A DNA stretch of 37,825 bases from Bacteroidales bacterium UBA7569 (GTDB lineage: Bacteria; Bacteroidota; Bacteroidia; Bacteroidales; Paludibacteraceae). Location of the stretch: NCBI GenBank assembly GCA_002477945.1, contig DLLF01000002.1, positions 345,366 through 383,190 of the forward strand. The letters run 5' to 3'. The position numbers were made by a program, and so were the translations under genes. The notes beneath the pieces are model-generated. The model made no database searches. It had not been told where the DNA came from and saw nothing but the letters and a program-made list of their open reading frames with translations. Below, in pieces: positions 17,023-24,705 of this stretch (positions are counted from its first letter, which is position 1; each line of letters opens with the position of its first letter).

Positions 17023-17880
17023 TCAATTAGTAGGCTTTACATCCTGTGTATGGTACTCAATGAGTCCAGGCATGGGAGAGCGGAGAATCTGCGCCACCTG
17101 CATACCATTGTCCGCCATCACCTTGCGCAGGACATCCTGATAATAGTAAGCAATGGACCCTATGAAACCAACCGGCAGGGCAGGATACTGACGCAAGTTG
17201 CGAACCACGAACTGATTGAAGTGTTCATACACCAAATCATATATTTGCGGTTCATTGATGTTCTCCGCAGCGAACTTGGAAAGCGAAGCCAAATAGCGAT
17301 TGGGGAACGGTTTGCGATATACGTTCTCTATAATGTCCGCCTGTGTTACGCCATATTGCTTCAAGAATTTCTCTTTGATTGCTTCGGGCAACTGGTTTTT
17401 GAGGACATCCGCCACCAAGCGTTTTCCAAGCACAGCACCGCTTCCTTCATCGCCCAGGATAAAACCGAGAGCGGGTACGTTCTTGACTATCTTCTCGCCA
17501 TCGTATAAGCAAGAGTTGGAGCCTGTTCCCAAAATACAAGCAATACCTTCGGTACGCCCGAGCAGACCGCGAGCCGCTCCGACCATATCGCTTTCGACCT
17601 GTGCCTTTGCCGAACGGAAGCAACCTTCTAGCGCAGAGATGACAAATTTCTTTTTCTCGGGCGTGCAACCTGCACCATAGAAGAAGATGTCGGTGATCGT
17701 TCCCGCCCAAAGCAAGTGAGACAACTGGGGAAGGAGTTGTGTTGAAATAGAGTTTTTAATAGCCTCCGATGTTTGATAGAACGGATTGATGCCGTCCATC
17801 GTAAATTCGGAAGTCTGTCCGTTTGCCGCCATCAAGCACCAATTGGTCTTGGTGGAGCCACTGTCTGCAATTAGAATCAT
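17023..17880 (-). CDS. BadF/BadG-family amino-sugar kinase (MurK/NagK-like)
   Basis: 285 aa ASKHA-fold sugar kinase. It shows the phosphate-1 loop DSGSTKTNW (6-14), the likely catalytic Asp98 in ESDMVGAARGLLG, GTGSNS (118-123) and GDEGSGA (143-149). Relatives phosphorylate GlcNAc; the homologue linked to murQ in Tannerella forsythia and those in Clostridium (MurK) phosphorylate MurNAc at O6. The pairing with murQ favours MurNAc, possibly with GlcNAc, as substrate, to make the MurNAc-6-phosphate that MurQ consumes. No MurNAc inner-membrane transporter gene lies next to it, unlike the murTKQ arrangement in Tannerella. Specificity is inferred. Confidence 0.9.
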   Translation of the reverse strand: MILIADSGSTKTNWCLMAANGQTSEFTMDGINPFYQTSEAIKNSISTQLLPQLSHLLWAGTITDIFFYGAGCTPEKKKFVISALEGCFRSAKAQVESDMVGAARGLLGRTEGIACILGTGSNSCLYDGEKIVKNVPALGFILGDEGSGAVLGKRLVADVLKNQLPEAIKEKFLKQYGVTQADIIENVYRKPFPNRYLASLSKFAAENINEPQIYDLVYEHFNQFVVRNLRQYPALPVGFIGSIAYYYQDVLRKVMADNGMQVAQILRSPMPGLIEYHTQDVKPTN

Positions 17881-17966
17881 GGTATTTCTGTTATTATGGT
17901 TTTACAAATATAACTTGCTTCTTTTCCGCAGGAAGCCATTCCGCTCTCTCACGCAAGAAAACAGCG

Positions 17967-17997
17967 CAAAGATACAACGATTTTCGCAACGGCACAA
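17967..17997 (-). promoter_or_regulatory. Promoter of murK-murQ
   Basis: Minus strand: TTG (17995-17997), 20 nt, TATCTTTG (17967-17974). Transcription would start near 17960, about 80 nt before the kinase ATG. The core is identical over 15 bp to the susC promoter. The rest of the 349-bp divergent gap (17881-18229) holds only the opposing promoter below. Confidence 0.82.
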
Positions 17998-18106
17998 CAT
18001 TTGAGCGGTTATTGAAGACGTTCGGCACAAACAGACACTTCCAGTTATTTCAAGGATACAAAAAGGGACACAGCAGACTACCATATATACTTTTCCATAC
18101 AAACAA

Positions 18107-18139
18107 TTTGGATAATTAGAAATACAATACTACTTTTGC
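18107..18139 (+). promoter_or_regulatory. Promoter of the carbohydrate-binding lipoprotein gene
   Basis: Plus strand: TTTG (18107-18110), 21 nt, TACTTTTG (18132-18139). It lies about 90 bp before the ATG at 18230 and faces away from the murK promoter. Confidence 0.7.
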
Positions 18140-18229
18140 ATGACAAAATGAAAGAATTTACATCGCAACATGAACAAAGTGTCACTTCAAATGATAATTC
18201 CGTCACATAACAAAACAAAGTATTAGTCT

Positions 18230-19765
18230 ATGAAACGTTCTAATTTCTACCTGCCGTTTCTATTGGCAGCCGCATTGGTAGGGTGCCAAGACCCGACCAA
18301 GGAATCCGGCACCGGCGGTGGCAATTCCACAACAGGCAACACCACTATCTCGGATAGTACTTACAATAATTCCGGCGATTTCCTCGAGAACTGGGACGCC
18401 TACGCCAATGGCGAGATGAAAGTGATAACCATCACGTATTCAGTCTCGTCAGTGAGTATCGATGGTACGTATGACGGCGTAACCGTTACCGCCGACGGCA
18501 CCGATGTTACGGTGGTTAGCACCGCCAAGAAAGTGCAGTACGTCCTTTCCGGTTCCTGCTCCGACGGCAGTTTCAAGGTTTATAGCGACAACAAGTTTGT
18601 CCTGCAACTCAACGGACTGACGCTCCATAACCCCTCCGGCCCCGCTATCAATATCCAAAAGGGCAAGACTATGGAGTCCGACGGCGGCTATCCGCATAAG
18701 TCGGTCTTTGTGCTGCTTACCGGCACCAACACCCTTTCCGATGGCAGCAACTATTCGCAGTCGGTTACGGTGGACGGTACTGACGAAGACCAAAAGGCTT
18801 GTTTCTTCAGCGAGGGGCAACTCATATTCTCCGGTTCGGGTACGCTCAATATCACGGGCAACAACCGCCACGCTGTGCGTAGCGACGACTATATCCGCCT
18901 GCGCAACTCGGTTACTATCAACGCCACCGCCATTGGCGAAGATGCGATCAACGGTAACGAATATCTCATTGTGGACGGCGGTACGTACAGTCTCTCTGTC
19001 TCTGCCGCCAAAGGCAAAGGTTTCAAAGCCGACACGATCCTTATCGCAGGCGGTACTACGAGTATCACCTGTACGGGCAGCAGTGCCGAGGGTATCGAAG
19101 CCGACTATCTGACCATCAATGACGGACAGGTCGAGTGTCTTGCCAAGGACGACGGTATCAATGCCGCCAAGAGTATCGTTATCAACGGCGGTTATATCTA
19201 TACCCGCGGCACGAACAATGACGGACTGGACTCCAACGGCACTATCACTATCAACGGCGGCGTGGTCGTGGCAGTCGGTACGCAGACACCCGAAGAGGGC
19301 ATCGATTGCGACCAAAACAACTTCACCATTACGGGCGGTATCATTCTCGGTATCGGCGGCGCAAGCAGTATACCCACAAGTAGCACTTGCACACAGCCGT
19401 CGCTGCTCTATGGCGGTTCCTGCACGGCAAACACCCGTATCTCGCTCTTGGATAGCGAGGGCAATATCGTCCTCACCTATGTACCGGAAGCCGCGCTCCG
19501 TCAGATGACGCTCCTGCTCTCTGCCCCCACTATGACGCAAGGCTCTGCTTATACCCTCGTCTCCGGCGGTACCTATACGGCAAGCACATCGGCTGACGCA
19601 CTCTCGTTCCACAACCTGACCAACGCAGGCACGCTCTCGTCGCCCACGACGCTTACTTCCGCTACGCTCTCGTCGGTGGTAACCACGGTCGGCAATGTCT
19701 CCGGCGGTGGCGGAAATCCGGGCGGAGGTCCCGGTGGAGGCGGCGGTCGCCCCGGCGGACATTAG
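18230..19765 (+). CDS. Cthe_2159-like carbohydrate-binding beta-helix lipoprotein
   Basis: 511 aa. A lipoprotein signal ends in ALVGC (Cys19), followed by a Gly/Thr/Ser linker. Residues about 60-420 form a repetitive right-handed beta-helix of the Cthe_2159 type: LNGLTLHNPSGPAINIQKGK, GSGTLNITGNNRHAVRSDDY, NGNEYLIVDGGTYSL, KGFKADTILIAGG, GIEADYLTINDG, DDGINAAKSIVINGGY and DGLDSNGTITINGG. The Clostridium thermocellum founder binds polygalacturonate and other acidic polysaccharides with calcium. The protein ends in a Gly/Pro-rich tail (GGGPGGGGGRPGGH), likely flexible. The gene converges on a pectate lyase gene 79 bp away, which suits pectin binding at the cell surface. Binding only, or lyase activity as well, cannot be told from sequence. 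Confidence 0.88.
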   Translation: MKRSNFYLPFLLAAALVGCQDPTKESGTGGGNSTTGNTTISDSTYNNSGDFLENWDAYANGEMKVITITYSVSSVSIDGTYDGVTVTADGTDVTVVSTAKKVQYVLSGSCSDGSFKVYSDNKFVLQLNGLTLHNPSGPAINIQKGKTMESDGGYPHKSVFVLLTGTNTLSDGSNYSQSVTVDGTDEDQKACFFSEGQLIFSGSGTLNITGNNRHAVRSDDYIRLRNSVTINATAIGEDAINGNEYLIVDGGTYSLSVSAAKGKGFKADTILIAGGTTSITCTGSSAEGIEADYLTINDGQVECLAKDDGINAAKSIVINGGYIYTRGTNNDGLDSNGTITINGGVVVAVGTQTPEEGIDCDQNNFTITGGIILGIGGASSIPTSSTCTQPSLLYGGSCTANTRISLLDSEGNIVLTYVPEAALRQMTLLLSAPTMTQGSAYTLVSGGTYTASTSADALSFHNLTNAGTLSSPTTLTSATLSSVVTTVGNVSGGGGNPGGGPGGGGGRPGGH

Positions 19766-19792
19766 ATATGTATACGGAAGATATGAATACGG

Positions 19793-19828
19793 AAAAGGCT
19801 ACCAACTTAACTCATTGGCAGCCTTTCC
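19793..19828. terminator. Probable shared terminator between convergent genes
   Basis: A 12-bp stem (19794-19805 and 19815-19826) with one imperfect pair lies midway between two convergent genes. The imperfect pair becomes a G-U wobble on the minus strand. No strong T-tract is present in either direction, so function is probable but not certain. Confidence 0.5.
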
Positions 19829-19844
19829 CATGCACATTCTTTCT

Positions 19845-22082
19845 TTACCGCACAATCAATTTGGCTTTTGCGGTATAGTTATCGCCCCGAAGGACGACAA
19901 CATACATACCCGACGGCAATGATGCCGTGGAGATGGGTTGGTAGTATAGCACCCCATCGGTGGCAGCACCGGGATACATTGTTTCGTAGCATTGTCCGTT
20001 AACTGAATAGAGGGAGATTTCCACCCGAGCATCTGCGGGGACACTATAGCATAGTATCACCTCGTCAGCGGAGTTGCCTTGCAGCACTTGCAGTCCGCCC
20101 TTAGCATCGGGTGAGATAATCTGTTGCACAGCGGTGGCAGGGTCTTCCCCAACGGGCAGTTCATACGGACCAAGGTCGCGTGCCGCACCATAGATTTTCT
20201 GCTGCAAGAAAGGATAGTCGGCATAGACTGCCGCAAGATTCTGCGTATATTTCCCGTCCGGCACCCTACCGGCATCTATGAGTTGGCTTTCGGGTTTGAG
20301 TCGTGCAAAACGTGCCGGCATAGACCCGTCGCCCCGCCGCGGAGCCATAGCGTCCTCTTCGCTGAGGCTCTGATAGTCATCACGGCTGAAGTTGCGCACT
20401 AAGTTGTTCGACCAAGCGTTCTTGGTAGGCAGGTTGATAATGGCGTTGTGGTCGTCGTCGCCCACGCATATCTCTTGTCTGCCGAAACATACATTGTTGA
20501 CAAAGTGGGTATTGGCATCGCTGCCGCCGGACTCGAACATATAGTCGTAGCCGTTATCGAATGCCAGGCAGTTGACCAGCACATGTCCGCCTTTGTGGCT
20601 GTTGCAGTCGAAGCCCTTGACAGAACCGGACTTGTTGCAGCCGAAAGCCACACAGTTGTAGGCATAGTGGATACCCTTGCTGCTGCCGCCCGTGCCATTA
20701 CCGCCGAGTTTGATACCATTGCCGTTGCCCAAGAAAGAGGCACTGCCGTCCAAGTACTCTTTGACCCACGTATGGTCGCTTGCGAACCCGGACATCCACG
20801 CCCAGCACTCCACCAGCACCACATCATAGTCGGTCTCGTACAGGTCCCACGCATCGTCCGAGTTGCGCCATGCACGGCAGCGGATAAAGCGGTTGCCCTT
20901 GCCGTTGTGCATCTTGCAGGCAAAGCCGTCGGCGTCCGAACCGTAGTTCATATCGAAGTCGCAGTTGTGGTGCGAGTCGCAATCGATGATGTCGTTGTAG
21001 GCGCAGTGTGTACCGTCGTTCTCGGAAACGCCGGGAAAGGTATCGGAGAACTTATGCCCGAAGCCCAACTGGATACCCGTATCAAGGTTGTAGCAGAACT
21101 CGCACCGCTCCACACGGTTATAGGAACCCTCCAACTTGATGGCATTGTCGGCAGCGTGCATAATATGCAAGCCGAACAATATCCAATGGTCGCCCGTGAG
21201 GTGGATACCTCGGTCGCCCACGTTCTTCGGACTGCGATTGCAGTCGAGGAGTTGCTGCTCAAAGTCGAAGATCGGTGCTTCGGCTTCGTAGGAAGAGATG
21301 ACGATAGGCTGCTCTGCCGTACCCGATTGTTTCAGCCGAACAGTCAGTTTGGAGTCCGTGCCGCGCCACGACATCTTGTATCGCCCGCCTCGGCAGAAGA
21401 TGACATCGCCCGCCTGGGCAACACTCACTGCCTTACCGAGGTTGTACCACGGACGCTCAAACGAGCCGTCGCCGGTCTCATCGTTGCCATCAGGCGATAT
21501 ATAATAGGTGTTATGGGTAGCCACGAAAGTCGGGCGGGTAAAATCAGGATCGGGGTCTGCGGGGATAACCGTACCTCCGCCCCCGCCGGTGTTGCCGCCC
21601 GCTTGGGCTTGTACCATCTTGAAATCGTCCACATAACTATTGCTTTGCAGTCCGGTAAGACGGATACGCACCTGCTTGGCACTATCCAGACCGAGCGTCT
21701 TGGAATAAGACGAGAAAGCCGATGCCGAACTCTTGATAACCAGTGTATCAACCGGCTGCCACTCGCCGTCCGCTATCCGGTAGGCTATGGCAATGCGCTT
21801 GTTGCTGCCGCCGGCACGGTAGGCAAACGAGAGCGATTTCACGCTGTCGATAGCAGGCGAAATCATATACGCCCCGTTGGCGTTGAACTTGACAGCCGCA
21901 ACGCCGTTGCTTGTATTGGCTTGCGCCCCGCCGCCGAAAGTCCATTCGCCACTCGGCAGGCTCACTTGGGTTTCTGTTGTCCAACTGCCCTTGGCAGAAT
22001 TAAAATCTTCGGTCAGATCGGCTTGAGCCGTCAGGACGGCACAAGCGACAAGACCCATAGAGAGAAAGAAATGCTTTTTCAT
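19845..22082 (-). CDS. Family 9 polysaccharide lyase (pectate lyase), T9SS cargo
   Basis: 745 aa from the ATG at 22082, which starts the signal peptide MKKHFFLSMGLVACAVLTAQA; the ATG at 22151 only adds a non-signal extension. Residues 20-160 look like a jelly-roll module, followed by a Gly-rich linker. Residues about 185-570 are a parallel beta-helix of the PL9 type: YYISPDGNDETGDGSFERPW, GSDADGFACK, then CRAWRNSDDAWDLY, where the Asp cluster matches the calcium site of Pel9A. The C-terminus (VEISLYSVNGQ, LPSGMYVVVL) is a T9SS type A sorting domain. It should cleave polygalacturonate by beta-elimination outside the cell. The convergent Cthe_2159-like gene supports pectin as substrate. Confidence 0.93.
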   Translation of the reverse strand: MKKHFFLSMGLVACAVLTAQADLTEDFNSAKGSWTTETQVSLPSGEWTFGGGAQANTSNGVAAVKFNANGAYMISPAIDSVKSLSFAYRAGGSNKRIAIAYRIADGEWQPVDTLVIKSSASAFSSYSKTLGLDSAKQVRIRLTGLQSNSYVDDFKMVQAQAGGNTGGGGGTVIPADPDPDFTRPTFVATHNTYYISPDGNDETGDGSFERPWYNLGKAVSVAQAGDVIFCRGGRYKMSWRGTDSKLTVRLKQSGTAEQPIVISSYEAEAPIFDFEQQLLDCNRSPKNVGDRGIHLTGDHWILFGLHIMHAADNAIKLEGSYNRVERCEFCYNLDTGIQLGFGHKFSDTFPGVSENDGTHCAYNDIIDCDSHHNCDFDMNYGSDADGFACKMHNGKGNRFIRCRAWRNSDDAWDLYETDYDVVLVECWAWMSGFASDHTWVKEYLDGSASFLGNGNGIKLGGNGTGGSSKGIHYAYNCVAFGCNKSGSVKGFDCNSHKGGHVLVNCLAFDNGYDYMFESGGSDANTHFVNNVCFGRQEICVGDDDHNAIINLPTKNAWSNNLVRNFSRDDYQSLSEEDAMAPRRGDGSMPARFARLKPESQLIDAGRVPDGKYTQNLAAVYADYPFLQQKIYGAARDLGPYELPVGEDPATAVQQIISPDAKGGLQVLQGNSADEVILCYSVPADARVEISLYSVNGQCYETMYPGAATDGVLYYQPISTASLPSGMYVVVLRGDNYTAKAKLIVR

Positions 22083-22322
22083 GTTGTTTCTGATATGTGT
22101 AAATATGATGGTTGTAAAGTTATGGCTATGAAAAGAAACGCCTGGTGACATTCTGACGAAAAAGGTAGCGTATCCTCTGCAAACGTTTTATATTGTCCGT
22201 CATAACAATCCTTTTGATTGATTTTCATGACGACGATGTAGGCTTTTTGACAGAATTGTGGTAAAAAACGTTGTCTCCATTGCGGGATCAAGCCAGCCAA
22301 AATCTTTGGCAAAGAGTCGCAA

Positions 22323-22422
22323 GATTTACGATTGGACAATTTACGATGTACGATTTTTCTTTTGTTCATCTTATCTTCATCTCTCGTTCAGGGGTCAATG
22401 AGGTCGGCTTGAGGGGTCGTAG
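22323..22422. repeat. Composite intergenic repeat, tail module (copy D)
   Basis: Within the gap 22083-22663. The first 31 bp (22324-22354, TTTACGATTGGACAATTTAC then GATGTACGATT) match 29087-29117 with one difference. The CTTCATCTCTCGT word and GAGGTCGGCTTGAGGGGTCG repeats follow, as in copies B and C. The 9-bp repeat and the hairpin module are absent here. Apart from this and the downstream promoter I see nothing else in the gap. Confidence 0.8.
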
Positions 22423-22553
22423 AAGTGCGGTTCTTCGGATATTGGCACTCCGCTGCCAGCCGGCAGTACCACCCAAACATACAAGAATGCGAAAACGAGT
22501 TTTATTTTTGCTTTAGAGAGCAACAAATACGGAACTTAATTTATGTCATAAAA

Positions 22554-22585
22554 TTTGGCAGGGTTCGGGAGATTGATTACCTTTG
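22554..22585 (+). promoter_or_regulatory. Promoter of the NagB-like/GT2/SpoIID operon
   Basis: Plus strand: TTTG (22554-22557), 20 nt, TACCTTTG (22578-22585), a full consensus match. Transcription would begin near 22592 and leave a leader of about 70 nt before the ATG at 22664. Confidence 0.85.
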
Positions 22586-22663
22586 CGCCGACGGAAAGGA
22601 ACATATCATTTGCAATGACGGGGACTTTTCCATTAACCAATAATACCAACAATCCACAACATT

Positions 22664-24646
22664 ATGAGAACCAATCTGAGTTCACAAATTTCGCTCACTC
22701 ACATAGCGAAAAAACTCTATCAGACGGACGACGTATTCGAACTTTCGCGCCTGACCCGTTTGGAACTAATCCACACCAACATCCACGCAACTGCACAAGA
22801 AGGAGCCAAGGCTGTTGCCAAGCAGATAGCAGAGGTTATTCTTGAGAAACAGAAAAAACATGCCTTTGCGATATTGTCGCTCGTGGCAGGCAGGAGTACC
22901 ACCGACATCTTTGCAGAACTTGTCCGCATGCACAAAGAGGAAGGGCTAAGTTTCCGGAACGTGGTCATTTTCAACCTGTTTGAATACTACCCATTGACAG
23001 ACAACATGCAAGGCTGCTTCGGACAACTGAAAGAGCAGTTGCTTGACCAAGTGGATATACAGCCTGAGAACGTGTTCACCATAGACGGCACGCAAGAAAA
23101 GAGCAATATACTGAATGCTTGCGTTGATTACGAAAGGAAGTTGCAGGAGATGGGCGGTGTTGATTTTCAGTTGCTCGGCATAGGCAGGGGAGGGAACATC
23201 GGCTTCAACGAACCCGGTACGCAATTCAACAGTGCCACGCGTCTGGTGATATTGGACAATGTATCCAAGAACGATGCAGCGGGGCTATTCGGCTCTGCAG
23301 AGCAAGTGCCCGTTAGTGCTGTAACAATAGGAATCGGTACGATCCTTCGTGCAAAGAAGATCGTGTTGGTGGCATGGGGAGAGCATAAGGCCGCCCAGGT
23401 ACGTGCCGCCGTAGAGGAGATGCACAACACTTCGTGCCCCGCCTCTGCATTGCAACTGCATTCAAATGCGGAGGTCGTCATAGATCTGTCGGCAGCGAGC
23501 CAGTTGACGAGACTTAGCCGCCCTTGGCTTCTGACTTCGTGCGAATGGGACGACCAACTGACCCGTCGTGCCATCGTGTGGCTGTGCCAACAAACAGGCA
23601 AACCGATACTGAAACTCACGAACAAAGACTATAACGAAAACGGCTTGAGTGAATTAGTGACGTTGTACGGGTCGGCTTACAACTGCAACATAAAGATATT
23701 CAACGATCTGCAGCACACCATCACGGGATGGCCAGGAGGCAAGCCCAATGCAGACGACAGCAACCGTCCGGAAAGAGCAAAACCGTTCCCGAAGAAAGTG
23801 TTGATATTTTCACCGCACCCCGATGACGACGTTATTTCGATGGGTGGTACGTTTGCGCGGTTGATCAATCAGGGGCATGACGTTCATATCGCCTACGAGA
23901 CATCTGGTTGCATCGCCGTGTGCGACGATGAAGTGGTTCGTTTCATGGACTTCATGAAAGGCTTCGGGCAAATGCATGACCCCGAGAACAAAGTGATTGA
24001 GGAGAAGTATAACGAATACACGAACTACTTATTCAATGAGAAAAAGGACGACAGGGACACCCGTGAGATTCTGGATATAAAGGCGTTGATCCGCCGTGGA
24101 GAGGCCACTGCCGCCTGCCGGCATATGGGATTACAGACTTCTCATATTCATTTCCTGAACCTGCCGTTCTATGAGACGGGAACCATCAAAAAGGGCGATT
24201 TGTCGCAAAAAGACATAGACATCGTCAAGAGACTTCTTCTTGAAATCAAGCCCGACGAGATGTTCGTAGCGGGCGATTTGGCCGATCCGCACGGCACGCA
24301 CAAGGTATGTTTAGACGCTGTACTGGCGGCGATAGATGAACTGAAGGCCACCGAAAAGTGGTTGCAAAAGTGCCGGATATGGATGTACAGAGGCGCATGG
24401 ATGGAATGGGAAGTGGATTTGATTGAGATGGCAGTTCCGATGTCGCCCGAAGAGTTGCGCTTCAAACGTAACACCATTCTGAAGCACCAGAGCCAAATGG
24501 AGTCGGCACCTTTCATGGGCAACGACGAGAGACTGTTCTGGCAGCGCGCCGAGGACAGGAATCACGCCACGGCAGAATTGTACGCCCAATTGGGATTGGC
24601 AAACTACGAGGCCATAGAGGCATTCGTACAATATCATATTTTGTAA
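22664..24646 (+). CDS. NagB-like/PIG-L deacetylase fusion with altered NagB active site
   Basis: 660 aa, no signal peptide, so cytoplasmic. Residues about 25-285 are a NagB-type isomerase/deaminase fold, but key E. coli NagB residues are replaced. Asp72 becomes Phe106 (FNLFEYYP against FNMDEYVG), Asp141 becomes Gly176 and His143 becomes Asn178 (GIGRGGNIGFNEPG). Glu148 (here Glu183), Arg172 and Lys208 are kept, and the phosphate loop TGGTP becomes AGRST. Residues about 375-640 are a PIG-L/LmbE domain with the zinc motif SPHPDDDV (His385, Asp388) and DPHGTH (541-546), as in N-acetylglucosaminyl deacetylases. Annotation as glucosamine-6-phosphate deaminase would be doubtful; N-deacetylation of an amino sugar, with NagB as a binding or regulatory domain, is an alternative. 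It leads an operon with two further genes. Confidence 0.93.
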   Translation: MRTNLSSQISLTHIAKKLYQTDDVFELSRLTRLELIHTNIHATAQEGAKAVAKQIAEVILEKQKKHAFAILSLVAGRSTTDIFAELVRMHKEEGLSFRNVVIFNLFEYYPLTDNMQGCFGQLKEQLLDQVDIQPENVFTIDGTQEKSNILNACVDYERKLQEMGGVDFQLLGIGRGGNIGFNEPGTQFNSATRLVILDNVSKNDAAGLFGSAEQVPVSAVTIGIGTILRAKKIVLVAWGEHKAAQVRAAVEEMHNTSCPASALQLHSNAEVVIDLSAASQLTRLSRPWLLTSCEWDDQLTRRAIVWLCQQTGKPILKLTNKDYNENGLSELVTLYGSAYNCNIKIFNDLQHTITGWPGGKPNADDSNRPERAKPFPKKVLIFSPHPDDDVISMGGTFARLINQGHDVHIAYETSGCIAVCDDEVVRFMDFMKGFGQMHDPENKVIEEKYNEYTNYLFNEKKDDRDTREILDIKALIRRGEATAACRHMGLQTSHIHFLNLPFYETGTIKKGDLSQKDIDIVKRLLLEIKPDEMFVAGDLADPHGTHKVCLDAVLAAIDELKATEKWLQKCRIWMYRGAWMEWEVDLIEMAVPMSPEELRFKRNTILKHQSQMESAPFMGNDERLFWQRAEDRNHATAELYAQLGLANYEAIEAFVQYHIL

Positions 24647-24705
24647 ACCATCAGGTTTCCAGGATCCATTTATGATTTCGGGAACCGCTTAATAAAATCA
24701 GAACA

